Assembly: GCA_040755055.1 (NCBI GenBank)
Contig: JBFMBS010000003.1
Coordinates: 62,001-126,000 of the forward strand
Direction: 5' to 3'
Length of the DNA: 64,000 bases
From: DYJK01 sp040755055
GTDB lineage: Bacteria > Bacteroidota > Ignavibacteria > Ignavibacteriales > Melioribacteraceae
Part shown: positions 55,866 to 64,000 of the stretch, piece after piece
Numbering within the stretch: the first letter of the stretch is position 1
Layout of the letters: each line of letters opens with the position of its first letter
Notes under the pieces: generated by a model
What the model was told of the DNA's origin: nothing
Databases searched by the model: none
What the model saw: the letters and a program-made list of their open reading frames with translations, nothing else
Position numbers and translations under genes: made by a program

Positions 55866-56597
55866 TCATTTACTTGTACTACCTTTTATTAAATTAAAAA
55901 GGTCATATTCAATTTCTTCTTCGCAAAAGAATGCTTCACCATACTCTTTCCCGATTTTAAAACCAAACACCCTTGCCCGTGCTTCCAAATACTTTATAAA
56001 GTTAGGATGACTAATAAATGTTTCAGGTTCTGTGCTGTTTGGATTATGGAATTGCGTTTCATAAGCATAGACAGCTTTCATTTTTGTTTCGAATGTATCG
56101 CTGATATCAACGATGAAAGTCGGCTTAAATTCGTAAGTCTGCATGTAATAAAATAATTTCTGCGGACGATATGGAGATTGGATTCTACCATTATCTTCGG
56201 TAACAACTTTAGGCAAGCCCGAGAAAAAATACGCTTCTTTTATTAATTGACTAGCACCTATATGATCTGGATGACGATCGTTAAAATGTGGGGCAAAAAT
56301 TATTTTAGGTTGATGTTTTCTTATCTGGGCAATAATCTTTTTCAAATACTCTTCATTGTATTTAACATACCCATCACGTAATCCGAGATTCTCGCGATGT
56401 GCCACTTTTAAAATTTCCGATGCATTACTAGCTTCTATTTTTCTAGTTTCAACCGAACCTCTTGTACCAAGTTCACCCTTCGTTAAATCTGCAATACCTA
56501 TTTTCAATCCGCTCTTGGTTAACTTAGCAATAGTACCTCCCATCGAGAGTTCGGCGTCATCGGGATGAGCGGCAAATACCAATATATCAAGGTGCAT
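55866..56597 (-). CDS. bshB1: Bacillithiol biosynthesis deacetylase BshB1
   Basis: BshB1 removes the acetyl group from GlcNAc-malate in bacillithiol synthesis. The 243-residue protein has the zinc motif AHPDDAELSMGG and the closing site HFNDRHPDHIGASQL, then FYYMQTYEFKPTFIVDIS, matching BshB1. It lies 31 bases after the DASS gene on the minus strand; other bsh genes are not in this window. Confidence 0.92.
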   Translation of the reverse strand: MHLDILVFAAHPDDAELSMGGTIAKLTKSGLKIGIADLTKGELGTRGSVETRKIEASNASEILKVAHRENLGLRDGYVKYNEEYLKKIIAQIRKHQPKIIFAPHFNDRHPDHIGASQLIKEAYFFSGLPKVVTEDNGRIQSPYRPQKLFYYMQTYEFKPTFIVDISDTFETKMKAVYAYETQFHNPNSTEPETFISHPNFIKYLEARARVFGFKIGKEYGEAFFCEEEIEYDLFNLIKGSTSK

Positions 56598-56746
56598 TCA
56601 TTTCCCTTAGTCTATTATTAAACTGGTCTTTAAAATGAAGAATATTTTTTGCAAAGTAAAATACGATACCAAATATATTTATGATAAAATAATTATTGAA
56701 CCTTACCAATAAAATATTTATTCTACAATAAGAATTTAACACTCAG

Positions 56747-57886
56747 ATGAAACATAGAATAAGATTACAAATAATAATCTTATACCTTATTCCCTTCCTT
56801 GTATTCAACTTGTCAAGCTGCGAATTAAGGCATGTTGAACCGAATGAACCTATTTCATCTGTTGGAGGCGAAGCAAAATTTATATCGGGTTTTGTTTGTG
56901 ATGAAAATACAAACCTGGGAATTCCGGGCGCTGAAATTACTATTGCCGGAATAACTGTTACAACTGATGAGAATGGCAATTTTGATTTTACCAACGAATT
57001 AGAAACCGGGATTTATACCATAAATATTTCTAAAGAAGGTTACTTCCCTATCAAACGATCTTTGTCTATTCATGATCCCCAAAAAAACAGATCATTTATT
57101 CAAGGTTTCAGTTTAATAGAGAAAAATACGAGTCTTGTTGTAAATGCTCAGAACGGCGGAACTATTACCAGCGGAGAAGGACATAGTCTGGAAATACCGG
57201 CAAACGCATTATCACAAAATACCAACTTGAGTATTACATCAATTTCAGGAAGCGGAATTCCAATTTTATTAACCGGAACAAAACTTGCTTACGAAGCCGT
57301 TGCATTAGAACCAAACGGACAAACTTTTCAATCGGCACTTACTCTGCGCGTTCCAATATCCGTTAATCAAGATGAAACACAAGAAACAATCGTTAAAGCT
57401 ATATCGTACGATCAAATCACATTGCAGCCTGAATCAGTTGACGTAATACTTGATACAATTGCCCAACGATTTGCCGCTAGTATCAATCATTTCTGTTATG
57501 TTATATTTTATATAGACGGAATTGGATATGAATTTATTGAAGAGTCATACACTGATAGTTCCAAAAGTACAAATGCAGTTGTTGATTGCCGTTCGGAACG
57601 TGCTACCGCCGATATTACAATTCAATCTGAGATAATAAATAATAGTAACCTACCCCCTTACGTTATCGAAACTAAAATTGGAAAACCAATTTCGTTTTCT
57701 ATTACCCGTAAAGGTGTTATAACCCGAAGTTCCGGCGGCCCAATACGACAATTGTACTATAAAGTATCGGGGATTAGGTATATCATCAAGAAGAATGATA
57801 TTGAAATAGTTTCCATCAAATATCCGCAGTCGATCGAATTTATATCAAAAGATGTAGAGCCGTGCCACGATCAAGGCGGCGGCTGA
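56747..57886 (+). CDS. Lipoprotein with carboxypeptidase-regulatory-like domain
   Basis: The 379-residue protein has a lipoprotein signal (LIPFLVFNLSSCELR, lipobox Cys near 25), a CarboxypepD_reg-like beta domain (FISGFVCDENTNLGIPGAEI) and a long beta-rich region with a ZU5-like segment (GGTITSGEGHSLEIPANALS). It ends in CHDQGGG. It is probably an outer-surface protein; substrate or partner unknown. Confidence 0.78.
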   Translation: MKHRIRLQIIILYLIPFLVFNLSSCELRHVEPNEPISSVGGEAKFISGFVCDENTNLGIPGAEITIAGITVTTDENGNFDFTNELETGIYTINISKEGYFPIKRSLSIHDPQKNRSFIQGFSLIEKNTSLVVNAQNGGTITSGEGHSLEIPANALSQNTNLSITSISGSGIPILLTGTKLAYEAVALEPNGQTFQSALTLRVPISVNQDETQETIVKAISYDQITLQPESVDVILDTIAQRFAASINHFCYVIFYIDGIGYEFIEESYTDSSKSTNAVVDCRSERATADITIQSEIINNSNLPPYVIETKIGKPISFSITRKGVITRSSGGPIRQLYYKVSGIRYIIKKNDIEIVSIKYPQSIEFISKDVEPCHDQGGG

Positions 57887-57977
57887 TTTAATTCTTTTAT
57901 CTACCTCCTATGGGAGAGTAGTGATCTACATGATAATTAATTATATTCACACCCAAAATTTCTAATCATTAGTTTCT

Positions 57978-59414
57978 ATGAATTCAAAATACGAAGCTGT
58001 TATTGGTCTAGAAGTACATGCACAATTGCTAACCGATACAAAGATATTTTGCGGCTGTTCAACAAAATTTGGTACGGCTCCTAATACAAACGTCTGCCCG
58101 GTCTGTCTCGGTCACCCCGGCGTTCTCCCGGTATTAAATCAAAAAGTTGTTGAATACACAGTGTTGATGGGACTTGCAACAAATTGTTCAATAAATGAAC
58201 GGTCGGTATTCGCACGGAAAAATTATTTTTACCCTGATCTTCCCAAAGGTTATCAAACCTCGCAATATGAAGAACCAATTTGTGAGCATGGAAAAGTTAT
58301 AATTGAATTCAAGGACGGTTCAAAAAAAGAGATCGGCGTAACAAGAATTCACATGGAAGAAGATGCCGGGAAATCAATCCATGATTATGGCGACACGACA
58401 TTGATAGATGTAAACCGGTGTGGTACACCGTTAATGGAAATTGTCAGCGAGCCGGATATGCGGAGTCCCGAAGAAGCATATTTATATCTCACAAAACTGA
58501 AACAGATTCTTCTCTACCTGGGAATCTGTGACGGGAACATGGAGGAGGGTTCACTCCGCTGTGATGCAAATGTTTCGATCCGCTTGAAAGGTGAAAAAAA
58601 ACTCGGCACTAAAGCCGAAGTAAAAAACATGAACTCTTTCCGGAATGTTGAAAGAGCAATAGCACGCGAGATTGAACGGCAAATAGAATTATTAGAAGAT
58701 GGAAAACAAATTATCCAGCAAACTCTTCTTTGGAATGCAGATTTAAATGAAGTTTATCCAATGCGTAGTAAAGAAGAAGCACATGATTACCGTTATTTTC
58801 CCGATCCCGATTTAATGCCCGTATTGGTTGATGATAAATGGAAAAATGAGATTGCCAAACGCTTACCTGAACTTCCGGATTCACGACGTGACCGATTTAT
58901 CTCGGATTTCAATCTGCCTCTTTATGATGCCGAAGTCTTAACCTCGTCAAGAGAACTTGCCGATTACTACGAAAAAATTCTATCGGTAACCAACGATTAC
59001 AAATCTGCAAGCAACTGGGTAATGACCGAAGTATTAAAAGTAATGAATGATGAAAAAATTTCAATTACTGATTTCCCGGTTGCGCCTGAAAATCTTGGCA
59101 AGTTGATTAAACTAATCAATGAAAAAACAATCAGCGGAAAAATTGCCAAGGATCTCTTCCCTGAAATGTTGAAAACCAACAAAGACCCGAATGAAATAGT
59201 GAAAGAAAAAAATCTTGTACAGATAAGCGATACTTCTGAAATTGAAACTGCTGTTGAAAGGGTTATCTCTGCCAACACGAAGGACGTTCAGGAATATTTA
59301 TCGGGCAAAGAGAAAGTAATTGGTTTTCTTGTTGGTCAAGTTATGAAAGAAACAAAAGGGAAAGCTAATCCGCAGATTGTAAATGAACTGCTAAAGAAAA
59401 AATTAAGTAAATAA
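57978..59414 (+). CDS. gatB: Aspartyl/glutamyl-tRNA amidotransferase subunit B
   Basis: The 478-residue protein has the GatB kinase-like cradle with EAVIGLEVHAQLLTDTKIFCG, the zinc cysteines (FCGCS, CPVC), FYPDLPKGYQTSQYEEP and the C-terminal YqeY-like tail. It works with GatA and GatC (gatC at 34706). The start ATG at 57978 is the first in frame. It stands alone on the plus strand, followed by repeat copy C. Confidence 0.96.
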   Translation: MNSKYEAVIGLEVHAQLLTDTKIFCGCSTKFGTAPNTNVCPVCLGHPGVLPVLNQKVVEYTVLMGLATNCSINERSVFARKNYFYPDLPKGYQTSQYEEPICEHGKVIIEFKDGSKKEIGVTRIHMEEDAGKSIHDYGDTTLIDVNRCGTPLMEIVSEPDMRSPEEAYLYLTKLKQILLYLGICDGNMEEGSLRCDANVSIRLKGEKKLGTKAEVKNMNSFRNVERAIAREIERQIELLEDGKQIIQQTLLWNADLNEVYPMRSKEEAHDYRYFPDPDLMPVLVDDKWKNEIAKRLPELPDSRRDRFISDFNLPLYDAEVLTSSRELADYYEKILSVTNDYKSASNWVMTEVLKVMNDEKISITDFPVAPENLGKLIKLINEKTISGKIAKDLFPEMLKTNKDPNEIVKEKNLVQISDTSEIETAVERVISANTKDVQEYLSGKEKVIGFLVGQVMKETKGKANPQIVNELLKKKLSK

Positions 59415-59419
59415 TTTTA

Positions 59420-59490
59420 ACCCACCCCTTTTATTCCCCTCCAGCTTGTCCGCCATCTTGTTGGGCGGAGGAGGAGACGAAGGGGTGGGT
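59420..59490. repeat. ACCCACCC...GGGTGGGT palindromic repeat, copy C
   Basis: The 71-bp copy has ACCCACCCC and GGGGTGGGT ends with inner TTCCCCTCC and GCGGAGGAGG blocks. It lies in the gap between convergent gatB and the rmlD-like gene and may also act as a terminator. Confidence 0.8.
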
Positions 59491-59496
59491 TATCTT

Positions 59497-60375
59497 TCAT
59501 TTATTTATTATCTCTCTGGTAGCTTCTCGCAAACTCTTCGGTTCGACACCAAAAGATTTTAATTTATCAATATTTAGAGATACATCCGCTACCTTATAAC
59601 GAAGACCGGCTTCCTCCATAGTCGTCTTTATTAAAAGATTTTTATCAAACCCGGCCTCTTCACAAAGTATTTCTCCTATTCCATATCTTGAGAATCGTTC
59701 GCTTCCACCGAAGTTTATTGTTTCGCCGCTTATATTCTTTTCTGCCAATTCACGTATCAAGCGAGCAGCATCATGCAATGCAAAAGGTGAGCGGAACTGA
59801 TCCGTATAAAGATTAACTGTTTTCCCTACTTTGAGTTTATAATACATCTTATGAAAATTATTTATCGAGTGATTCAAACATAACCCTACAAGGAGTGCAA
59901 CACGCAAGATCAAATAGTTATCAAATGTTTCTTTGATCTTCACTTCCCCCATTAATTTGGTCTCAGCATATAAAGATACCGGTATTAGTTTAGCATCTTC
60001 CTTCAAATATGAGTCACGGTAACCGGCATAAACCGAATCTGTAGATGTATAAATTAATTTTGCGTTATACTTACCACATAATTGTGCAATTTGCAATGTG
60101 GCGTTTACATTAACATCATAAACAACATCGGCCGCTTGCTGATCTGCCTTTTCATTATTAGATAGCGCTGCCGTGTGAATCACAACTTCGGGATTAAAAT
60201 TCACAAAAACTTCTTCGAGTTTTTTATAATCTGTAATTGGAAACTGAACATGATTAAATTGACGACAGTTACCCGGATTGTTATAAAAGTGAGTTAATAT
60301 ATCATGATGCTTTCCCAATTCAATATTGAGAAATTGTCCAAGCATTCCACTGCCGCCGGTAATGAATATTTTCAT
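59497..60375 (-). CDS. RmlD-like sugar-nucleotide reductase (SDR)
   Basis: The 292-residue protein has an extended-SDR fold: IFITGGSGMLGQFLN at the start, LIYTSTDSVYAG and the catalytic YAETKLMGE (YxxxK). It resembles dTDP-4-dehydrorhamnose reductase, but no other rml genes are nearby, so the substrate is open. The gene is divergent from nfo; a longer nfo frame would overlap it. Confidence 0.85.
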   Translation of the reverse strand: MKIFITGGSGMLGQFLNIELGKHHDILTHFYNNPGNCRQFNHVQFPITDYKKLEEVFVNFNPEVVIHTAALSNNEKADQQAADVVYDVNVNATLQIAQLCGKYNAKLIYTSTDSVYAGYRDSYLKEDAKLIPVSLYAETKLMGEVKIKETFDNYLILRVALLVGLCLNHSINNFHKMYYKLKVGKTVNLYTDQFRSPFALHDAARLIRELAEKNISGETINFGGSERFSRYGIGEILCEEAGFDKNLLIKTTMEEAGLRYKVADVSLNIDKLKSFGVEPKSLREATREIINK

Positions 60376-60474
60376 AGTTATACTACTTTTTATTTATTAA
60401 TTATTCTTTATTTTTCATTAGCAATACTTGATAATAGCTCCAAGTCAACCAGCAAAAAGAGAGAAAGGAAATTT

Positions 60475-61329
60475 ATGAAACACTTAATCGGTGCACATAC
60501 ATTCGTAAGCGGCGGTCCGGCATCAGCAATTGATGCGGCAGAAAAACTCGGGTTCACCGCAATTCAAATCTTTACTAAAAATAATAATCAATATTTTGCA
60601 CGCGATCTTACCGAAAAAGAGATCAATGATTTCCGCGACAAACTTAGCAAATCAAATATCAAATTTGTAGTCTCGCACGATACGTACCTAATTAATCTTT
60701 GTGCAAAAGACCCCATGAGTTTAGAGAAATCCCGTTCCGCATACATCAAAGAACTTGAACGATGCGAACAGCTTGGTATTCCGCATCTCAACTTTCACCC
60801 GGGTGCACATACCGGGCAAGGCGAAGAAGAAGGGATAAAAATTATTGCCGAGTCTTTGAACTATGCACATCAGCAGACTAAAGGTTATAAAACAAAAAGT
60901 ATGTTGGAAGCAACAGCGGGACAAGGCACTGCGCTCGGTTATCGCTTCGAACAGCTAAGAAAAATTATCGATCTTGTAGATGAACCTGAAAGAATGAGTG
61001 TCTGCATTGATACGTGCCATATTTTTGCCGCCGGCTACAATATCCGCGATCCGAAAGAATATAAAAAAGTTATAAAAGAATTCGATGATATTATTGGTTT
61101 GGAACGCTTACAGTGCCTTCACATGAACGACAGCAAAAAGGATCTTGGTTCGCGTGTTGATAGACATGACCACATTGGCAAAGGATTTATTGGGTTAGAA
61201 GGTTTTACAAACATTATGAATGATAAAAAAATTGAGAGAGTACCAAAAATTTTAGAGACACCAAAAGAGAAAGATCAAAAAGAGGACATTCAGAATATAA
61301 AAGTGCTGTTGGGATTGGTGAAAAAATAA
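60475..61329 (+). CDS. nfo: Deoxyribonuclease IV (endonuclease IV)
   Basis: Nfo cuts at abasic sites in base-excision repair. The start ATG 60475 (MKHLIGAHTFVSGG) has GAGAAAGGA upstream; a longer frame from 60304 overlaps the neighbour and is rejected. The 284-residue TIM barrel has three-zinc motifs: HPGAHTG, LEATAGQGT, CIDTCHIFAAGY, LHMNDSKKDLGSRVDRHDHIG and ILETPKE. It converges with the DUF1460 gene over an 18-bp palindrome (61344-61361). Confidence 0.95.
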   Translation: MKHLIGAHTFVSGGPASAIDAAEKLGFTAIQIFTKNNNQYFARDLTEKEINDFRDKLSKSNIKFVVSHDTYLINLCAKDPMSLEKSRSAYIKELERCEQLGIPHLNFHPGAHTGQGEEEGIKIIAESLNYAHQQTKGYKTKSMLEATAGQGTALGYRFEQLRKIIDLVDEPERMSVCIDTCHIFAAGYNIRDPKEYKKVIKEFDDIIGLERLQCLHMNDSKKDLGSRVDRHDHIGKGFIGLEGFTNIMNDKKIERVPKILETPKEKDQKEDIQNIKVLLGLVKK

Positions 61330-61337
61330 TTGAGAAT

Positions 61338-62219
61338 TTAGAATTGAGAATTAATTCTCAAAACCATCACCCCCGTCTGCTTCTTATTTGCTTTCAGATA
61401 ATCGGCAAGCGGTTTTTCTGAGATTTGTACTTTGTAACCGATGTTGGGTGCGTGCAGCAAGTGTATTCTTCCATCATCCATTCTGATGGCAATGCCGGTA
61501 TGGGAAATGTCGAGTCCTTCAATGTTTGTGGTAATTCCTAAAATATCTCCGCTCTGAATTTTTTCTTCGATCTTTTCTATTTCATCTTCGGGAATGTAAA
61601 AATTTTTACGAAAGCTCATTTTCCTCTCTGTATTTCTTATCTCTTCAACAAAATTAGGATTTTCTTTTAATTGTCTGTATGCATCGGTATGCGTAGTCAT
61701 GAAATCAATTTTCTTCATGTAACCTACACCACCAATATCTTTTGTAATATTTTTTCCAATTCCTCTTTTATCGATATCATAAATCCAATCGGAAAAGTAA
61801 TGAAGCCGGGAAGGATACTCGTTTAACTTACCACCGCGATAACGGATATTAATTAATTCTTTTTGATAATCTTCAAATGTGGTACTACCATTTTTAATTA
61901 ATCTTGCAAAGACAATAGCACTCTCCAAAAATGTGTAACAGTCCAAGCCGGTTAAATTAATTACGAGTTTTTCTTTATCACCTACTTCTAAAGTATTTGC
62001 AGCGTAGTCGGTTCCTATAAAACTTTTTGCTATATCAACTATTATTTCGTTGATTGATTTTTTAGACAGTTCTTGATCTACCGCTAACTGAAATTTTGAA
62101 TTACAGATTTCAACATCACGTTGTGTATAAACTGACTGGGAATAATGGAAAGATGGAATAATGGAGAAGTAGGAAAAAAAAACTAAAAGAAGAAAAGTTT
62201 TTGCTAAAGAATTTTTCAT
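61338..62219 (-). CDS. DUF1460 N-acetylmuramoyl-L-alanine amidase-like protein
   Basis: The 293-residue protein has a signal peptide (about 1-29) and the NlpC/P60-like DUF1460 pattern: FIGTDYAANTLEVG, NLTGLDCYTFLESAIVFAR (catalytic Cys), then ISHTGIAIRMDDGRIHLLHAP (His). It acts on peptidoglycan in the periplasm by inference. The C-terminal codons run over a palindrome. It follows dnaB by 17 bases on the minus strand. Confidence 0.88.
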   Translation of the reverse strand: MKNSLAKTFLLLVFFSYFSIIPSFHYSQSVYTQRDVEICNSKFQLAVDQELSKKSINEIIVDIAKSFIGTDYAANTLEVGDKEKLVINLTGLDCYTFLESAIVFARLIKNGSTTFEDYQKELINIRYRGGKLNEYPSRLHYFSDWIYDIDKRGIGKNITKDIGGVGYMKKIDFMTTHTDAYRQLKENPNFVEEIRNTERKMSFRKNFYIPEDEIEKIEEKIQSGDILGITTNIEGLDISHTGIAIRMDDGRIHLLHAPNIGYKVQISEKPLADYLKANKKQTGVMVLRINSQF

Positions 62220-62236
62220 GCAATCATATACTCTGA

Positions 62237-64000
62237 TTAAAACGGCGGTTCTTCAAGCGCTGCTACCGGTTCTTCGCCGGCCGGTAATTGCGTACGGAAT
62301 CTTTCAAGATTTTCGAAGCGTGCATAATCTTTCAAAAATCTTAGTCTTGCTTCACCGGTAGGACCGTTTCTTTGCTTACCAACTATAACTTCAGCAACGC
62401 CTTCGGTAGTTTCCCCTTGCATATCGCCGGTTCCAAAACTTGTTATGCCATACATTTCCGGTCGATACAAAAAGAGAACTACGTCTGCATCTTGTTCGAT
62501 AGAACCCGATTCACGTAAATCGGAAAGCATCGGTTTTTTATCGGACCGAGATTCAACAGCACGATTCAACTGTGATAATGCTATTACCGGGATGTTTAAT
62601 TCTTTTGCAAGAGCTTTTAATGAACGTGAGATTGAAGAAATTTCACGCTCGCGGCTTTCCATAGATGAAGAAGGATTGACTAATTGCAAGTAATCAACGA
62701 TTATCATTCCAATACCTTTTTCATTCTTCAAGCGTCGCGCTTTAGCCCGCAATTCAAGAATCGATATGCCCGGTGTATCATCAATAAAAATTGGTGCTTT
62801 GCTTAACTTATGCACCGTTCGGCTTATCTTAGCACCTTCTTCAGCTTTAAATTTTCCCGTTCTTACATTATGTGCGTTGATTCTTGCTTCAGCTGAAATT
62901 AATCTTGTTGCTAATTGAATTGTGGACATTTCAAGACTGAAGATTCCAATCGGGATGTTATGATCGATAGCAGCATTGCGCGCGGCAGACATCGCGAAAG
63001 CGGTATTGTGCGTTACGGTACAATCTTCTAAAAGAAATAAATGATTACCATCAATTTCAAATCCGTAATAATCATCAACCTTGTCCGGCTCTACTTTGAT
63101 ACCGGTAACTTTCCAATCTCTGTAATCAGTCCACTCTTTGCCTTGCTTACGTTTAACACGTGTAGGAATTTCATCAATATTGCCGTTGAAACGAACTCTC
63201 CACACAATGCATTCAAATCCAATGGAAGATATTGTTGCTTTTTTACTTTTGAGAGATGTACGATAACCAAGAGTATCGCACAGAAATTTTATTTGTCGTG
63301 CAAGATGTTCATACTTGCTTGTTATTTCAATTGTACCGCCATATTCGGAGTTTACATAGCCATCACTATCAATTAAACCGGCAAGTAACTGCGAACGAAT
63401 TCTTCGGTTGTTTGCAAGATAAATTTGAGGAATATGCTTATTGTTCAGCACGCCTAACTCACGAAGCTTTGCTTGAAAAGAATTATCGCGAGCTTTTTGA
63501 GATCGTCCACCGGAAATTGTGTAAGCCGGGCATTTATCTTTTTCCTGATAGACAGAAACAAATTGTTCGTTTGCTTCGGCATACTCCTCAAGATATTCAA
63601 CAACTTCTTGATCTTGAGTAAAAATTCGCGAGCTATCAGATTTACCATCACCGAGCCACAAACCTAATAAATACGGATCGATAGGAACATCCTGATAATT
63701 AAATTCAACGGAGGTTTTGTAACCTTTGTAATTAGTTTTCCATTTGGGAGATTGTTCAAGGTAATCGCGGATTTCAATATTTATCACATCTCCTTTTGTA
63801 TGTGAACCTTCATTTCTACTTCGTTTCAAAGATAAGATGTGACTTTCATTCACTCTGTAATCTATTCCATGTAATTGCCGGACCCAGTACATCATTTCTT
63901 TACCATGAGTGAGCGATAAAACTTTCCGCGGCGTTGAATCATCACCCATCAACAGATCCCCGACACAAACATCCTCAACTGCCTTGAGAGTTCCATTGTA
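62237..64000 (-). CDS. dnaB: Replicative DNA helicase DnaB, C-terminal part with intein (5' end outside window)
   Basis: The frame is open to the window end and stops at 62237. The helicase part (62237-63004) starts at TAFAMSAARNAA, directly after the GK of the Walker A site, and includes IFSLEMS, IIVDYLQLV (Walker B), ALSQLNRAVE and GSIEQDADVVLFLYRPE. The N-terminal domain and upstream extein lie beyond the window. The intein (63005 to beyond 64000) interrupts the ATP site, so helicase activity needs splicing. Confidence 0.94.
   Translation of the reverse strand, partial: YNGTLKAVEDVCVGDLLMGDDSTPRKVLSLTHGKEMMYWVRQLHGIDYRVNESHILSLKRSRNEGSHTKGDVINIEIRDYLEQSPKWKTNYKGYKTSVEFNYQDVPIDPYLLGLWLGDGKSDSSRIFTQDQEVVEYLEEYAEANEQFVSVYQEKDKCPAYTISGGRSQKARDNSFQAKLRELGVLNNKHIPQIYLANNRRIRSQLLAGLIDSDGYVNSEYGGTIEITSKYEHLARQIKFLCDTLGYRTSLKSKKATISSIGFECIVWRVRFNGNIDEIPTRVKRKQGKEWTDYRDWKVTGIKVEPDKVDDYYGFEIDGNHLFLLEDCTVTHNTAFAMSAARNAAIDHNIPIGIFSLEMSTIQLATRLISAEARINAHNVRTGKFKAEEGAKISRTVHKLSKAPIFIDDTPGISILELRAKARRLKNEKGIGMIIVDYLQLVNPSSSMESREREISSISRSLKALAKELNIPVIALSQLNRAVESRSDKKPMLSDLRESGSIEQDADVVLFLYRPEMYGITSFGTGDMQGETTEGVAEVIVGKQRNGPTGEARLRFLKDYARFENLERFRTQLPAGEEPVAALEEPPF
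63005..64000 (-). other. DnaB intein with LAGLIDADG homing endonuclease (5' end outside window)
   Basis: The visible part starts within splicing block A (YNGTLKAVEDVCVGDLLMG) and has block B (VNESHILSLK), two LAGLIDADG helices (LLGLWLGDG and LLAGLIDSDG) and the end HLFLLEDCTVTHN, with Asn316 (counted from 63952) and the +1 Thr of the extein. The boundary is at 63004/63005. Intact motifs suggest it can splice and perhaps home. The insertion point is the P-loop GK/T, a known DnaB intein site. Confidence 0.92.

Noticed and set aside
60304..60474. Longer N-terminus of endonuclease IV
   Set aside because: It overlaps the divergent reductase gene; ATG 60475 has a good ribosome binding site and matches the family length.

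Overview
The window looks like chromosome of a member of the Ignavibacteria or a close Bacteroidota/Chlorobiota relative. It is A+T-rich, with a Gram-negative KDO and LPS-export gene set, a full MoxR/Bat (aerotolerance-type) operon, a LytS/LytTR pair, a bacillithiol-type deacetylase, and many short palindromic repeats of the kind common in this group. The assignment rests on gene content and protein style; no database was searched. The 16S 3' end keeps the CCTCC anti-Shine-Dalgarno sequence, and many genes have purine-rich ribosome binding sites.

Layout. 1-3.0 kb: 3' end of lon, free-methionine sulfoxide reductase, dnaX. 3.1-8.5 kb: a complete rRNA operon on the minus strand (16S, tRNA-Ile, tRNA-Ala, 23S, 5S) with promoter, two boxA-like sites, processing stems and terminator, followed by a degenerate 5S-like copy. 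8.7-10.8 kb: small proteins, a possible short terminated RNA, a microcompartment vertex protein and dprA. 10.8-18.5 kb (minus): rarA, ftsB-like, ddl, class II aldolase, Gfo/Idh oxidoreductase, metF, penicillin acylase-like hydrolase. 18.6-25.8 kb (plus): rmuC, a methyltransferase, a four-gene envelope-sensing cassette (two LiaF-like membrane proteins, LytS kinase, LytTR regulator) and a CoA-acylating aldehyde dehydrogenase. 26-35 kb (minus): lptB, an lptA/OstA-like gene, lptC, kdsD, kdsC, kdsA, ruvB, an acyltransferase-like membrane protein, a B12-binding mutase subunit, kdsB, gatC. 35-46 kb (minus): a VWA lipoprotein, an M48 protease and the operon moxR-DUF58-batD-like-batA-batB-batC-batD-batE. 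46-54 kb: rlmI-like, an OB-fold lipoprotein, sthA, then a repeat-rich accessory stretch (DUF559 nuclease, DUF433/DUF5615 toxin-antitoxin pair, twin tiny membrane proteins), ettA, and a truncated 23S-intervening-sequence protein between octamer arrays. 54-64 kb: DUF302, DASS transporter, bshB1, a CarboxypepD-like lipoprotein, gatB, an RmlD-like reductase, nfo, DUF1460 and the C-terminal part of dnaB carrying a LAGLIDADG intein.

How genes work together. kdsA, kdsB, kdsC and kdsD make CMP-KDO, while lptB, lptC and the OstA-like protein export the finished LPS. The Bat operon encodes a membrane VWA/TPR complex energised or chaperoned by MoxR. The two LiaF-like proteins probably feed the LytS/LytTR pair, and a 10-bp direct repeat at 21-bp spacing in front of that operon is a candidate LytTR operator. 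The vertex protein, aldolase and acylating aldehyde dehydrogenase are separated but could belong to one sugar-aldehyde microcompartment pathway.

The most unusual signals are: dispersed palindromic repeats sitting in frame between the start codon and the signal peptide of batC and batE; short-period (7- and 8-nt) degenerate arrays; a family of GGGTGGGT-ended repeats bracketing a DUF559 gene and a toxin-antitoxin pair; in-phase A_AAA_AAA slippery heptamers in dnaX; and a compact promoter-terminator unit with a C-rich loop.
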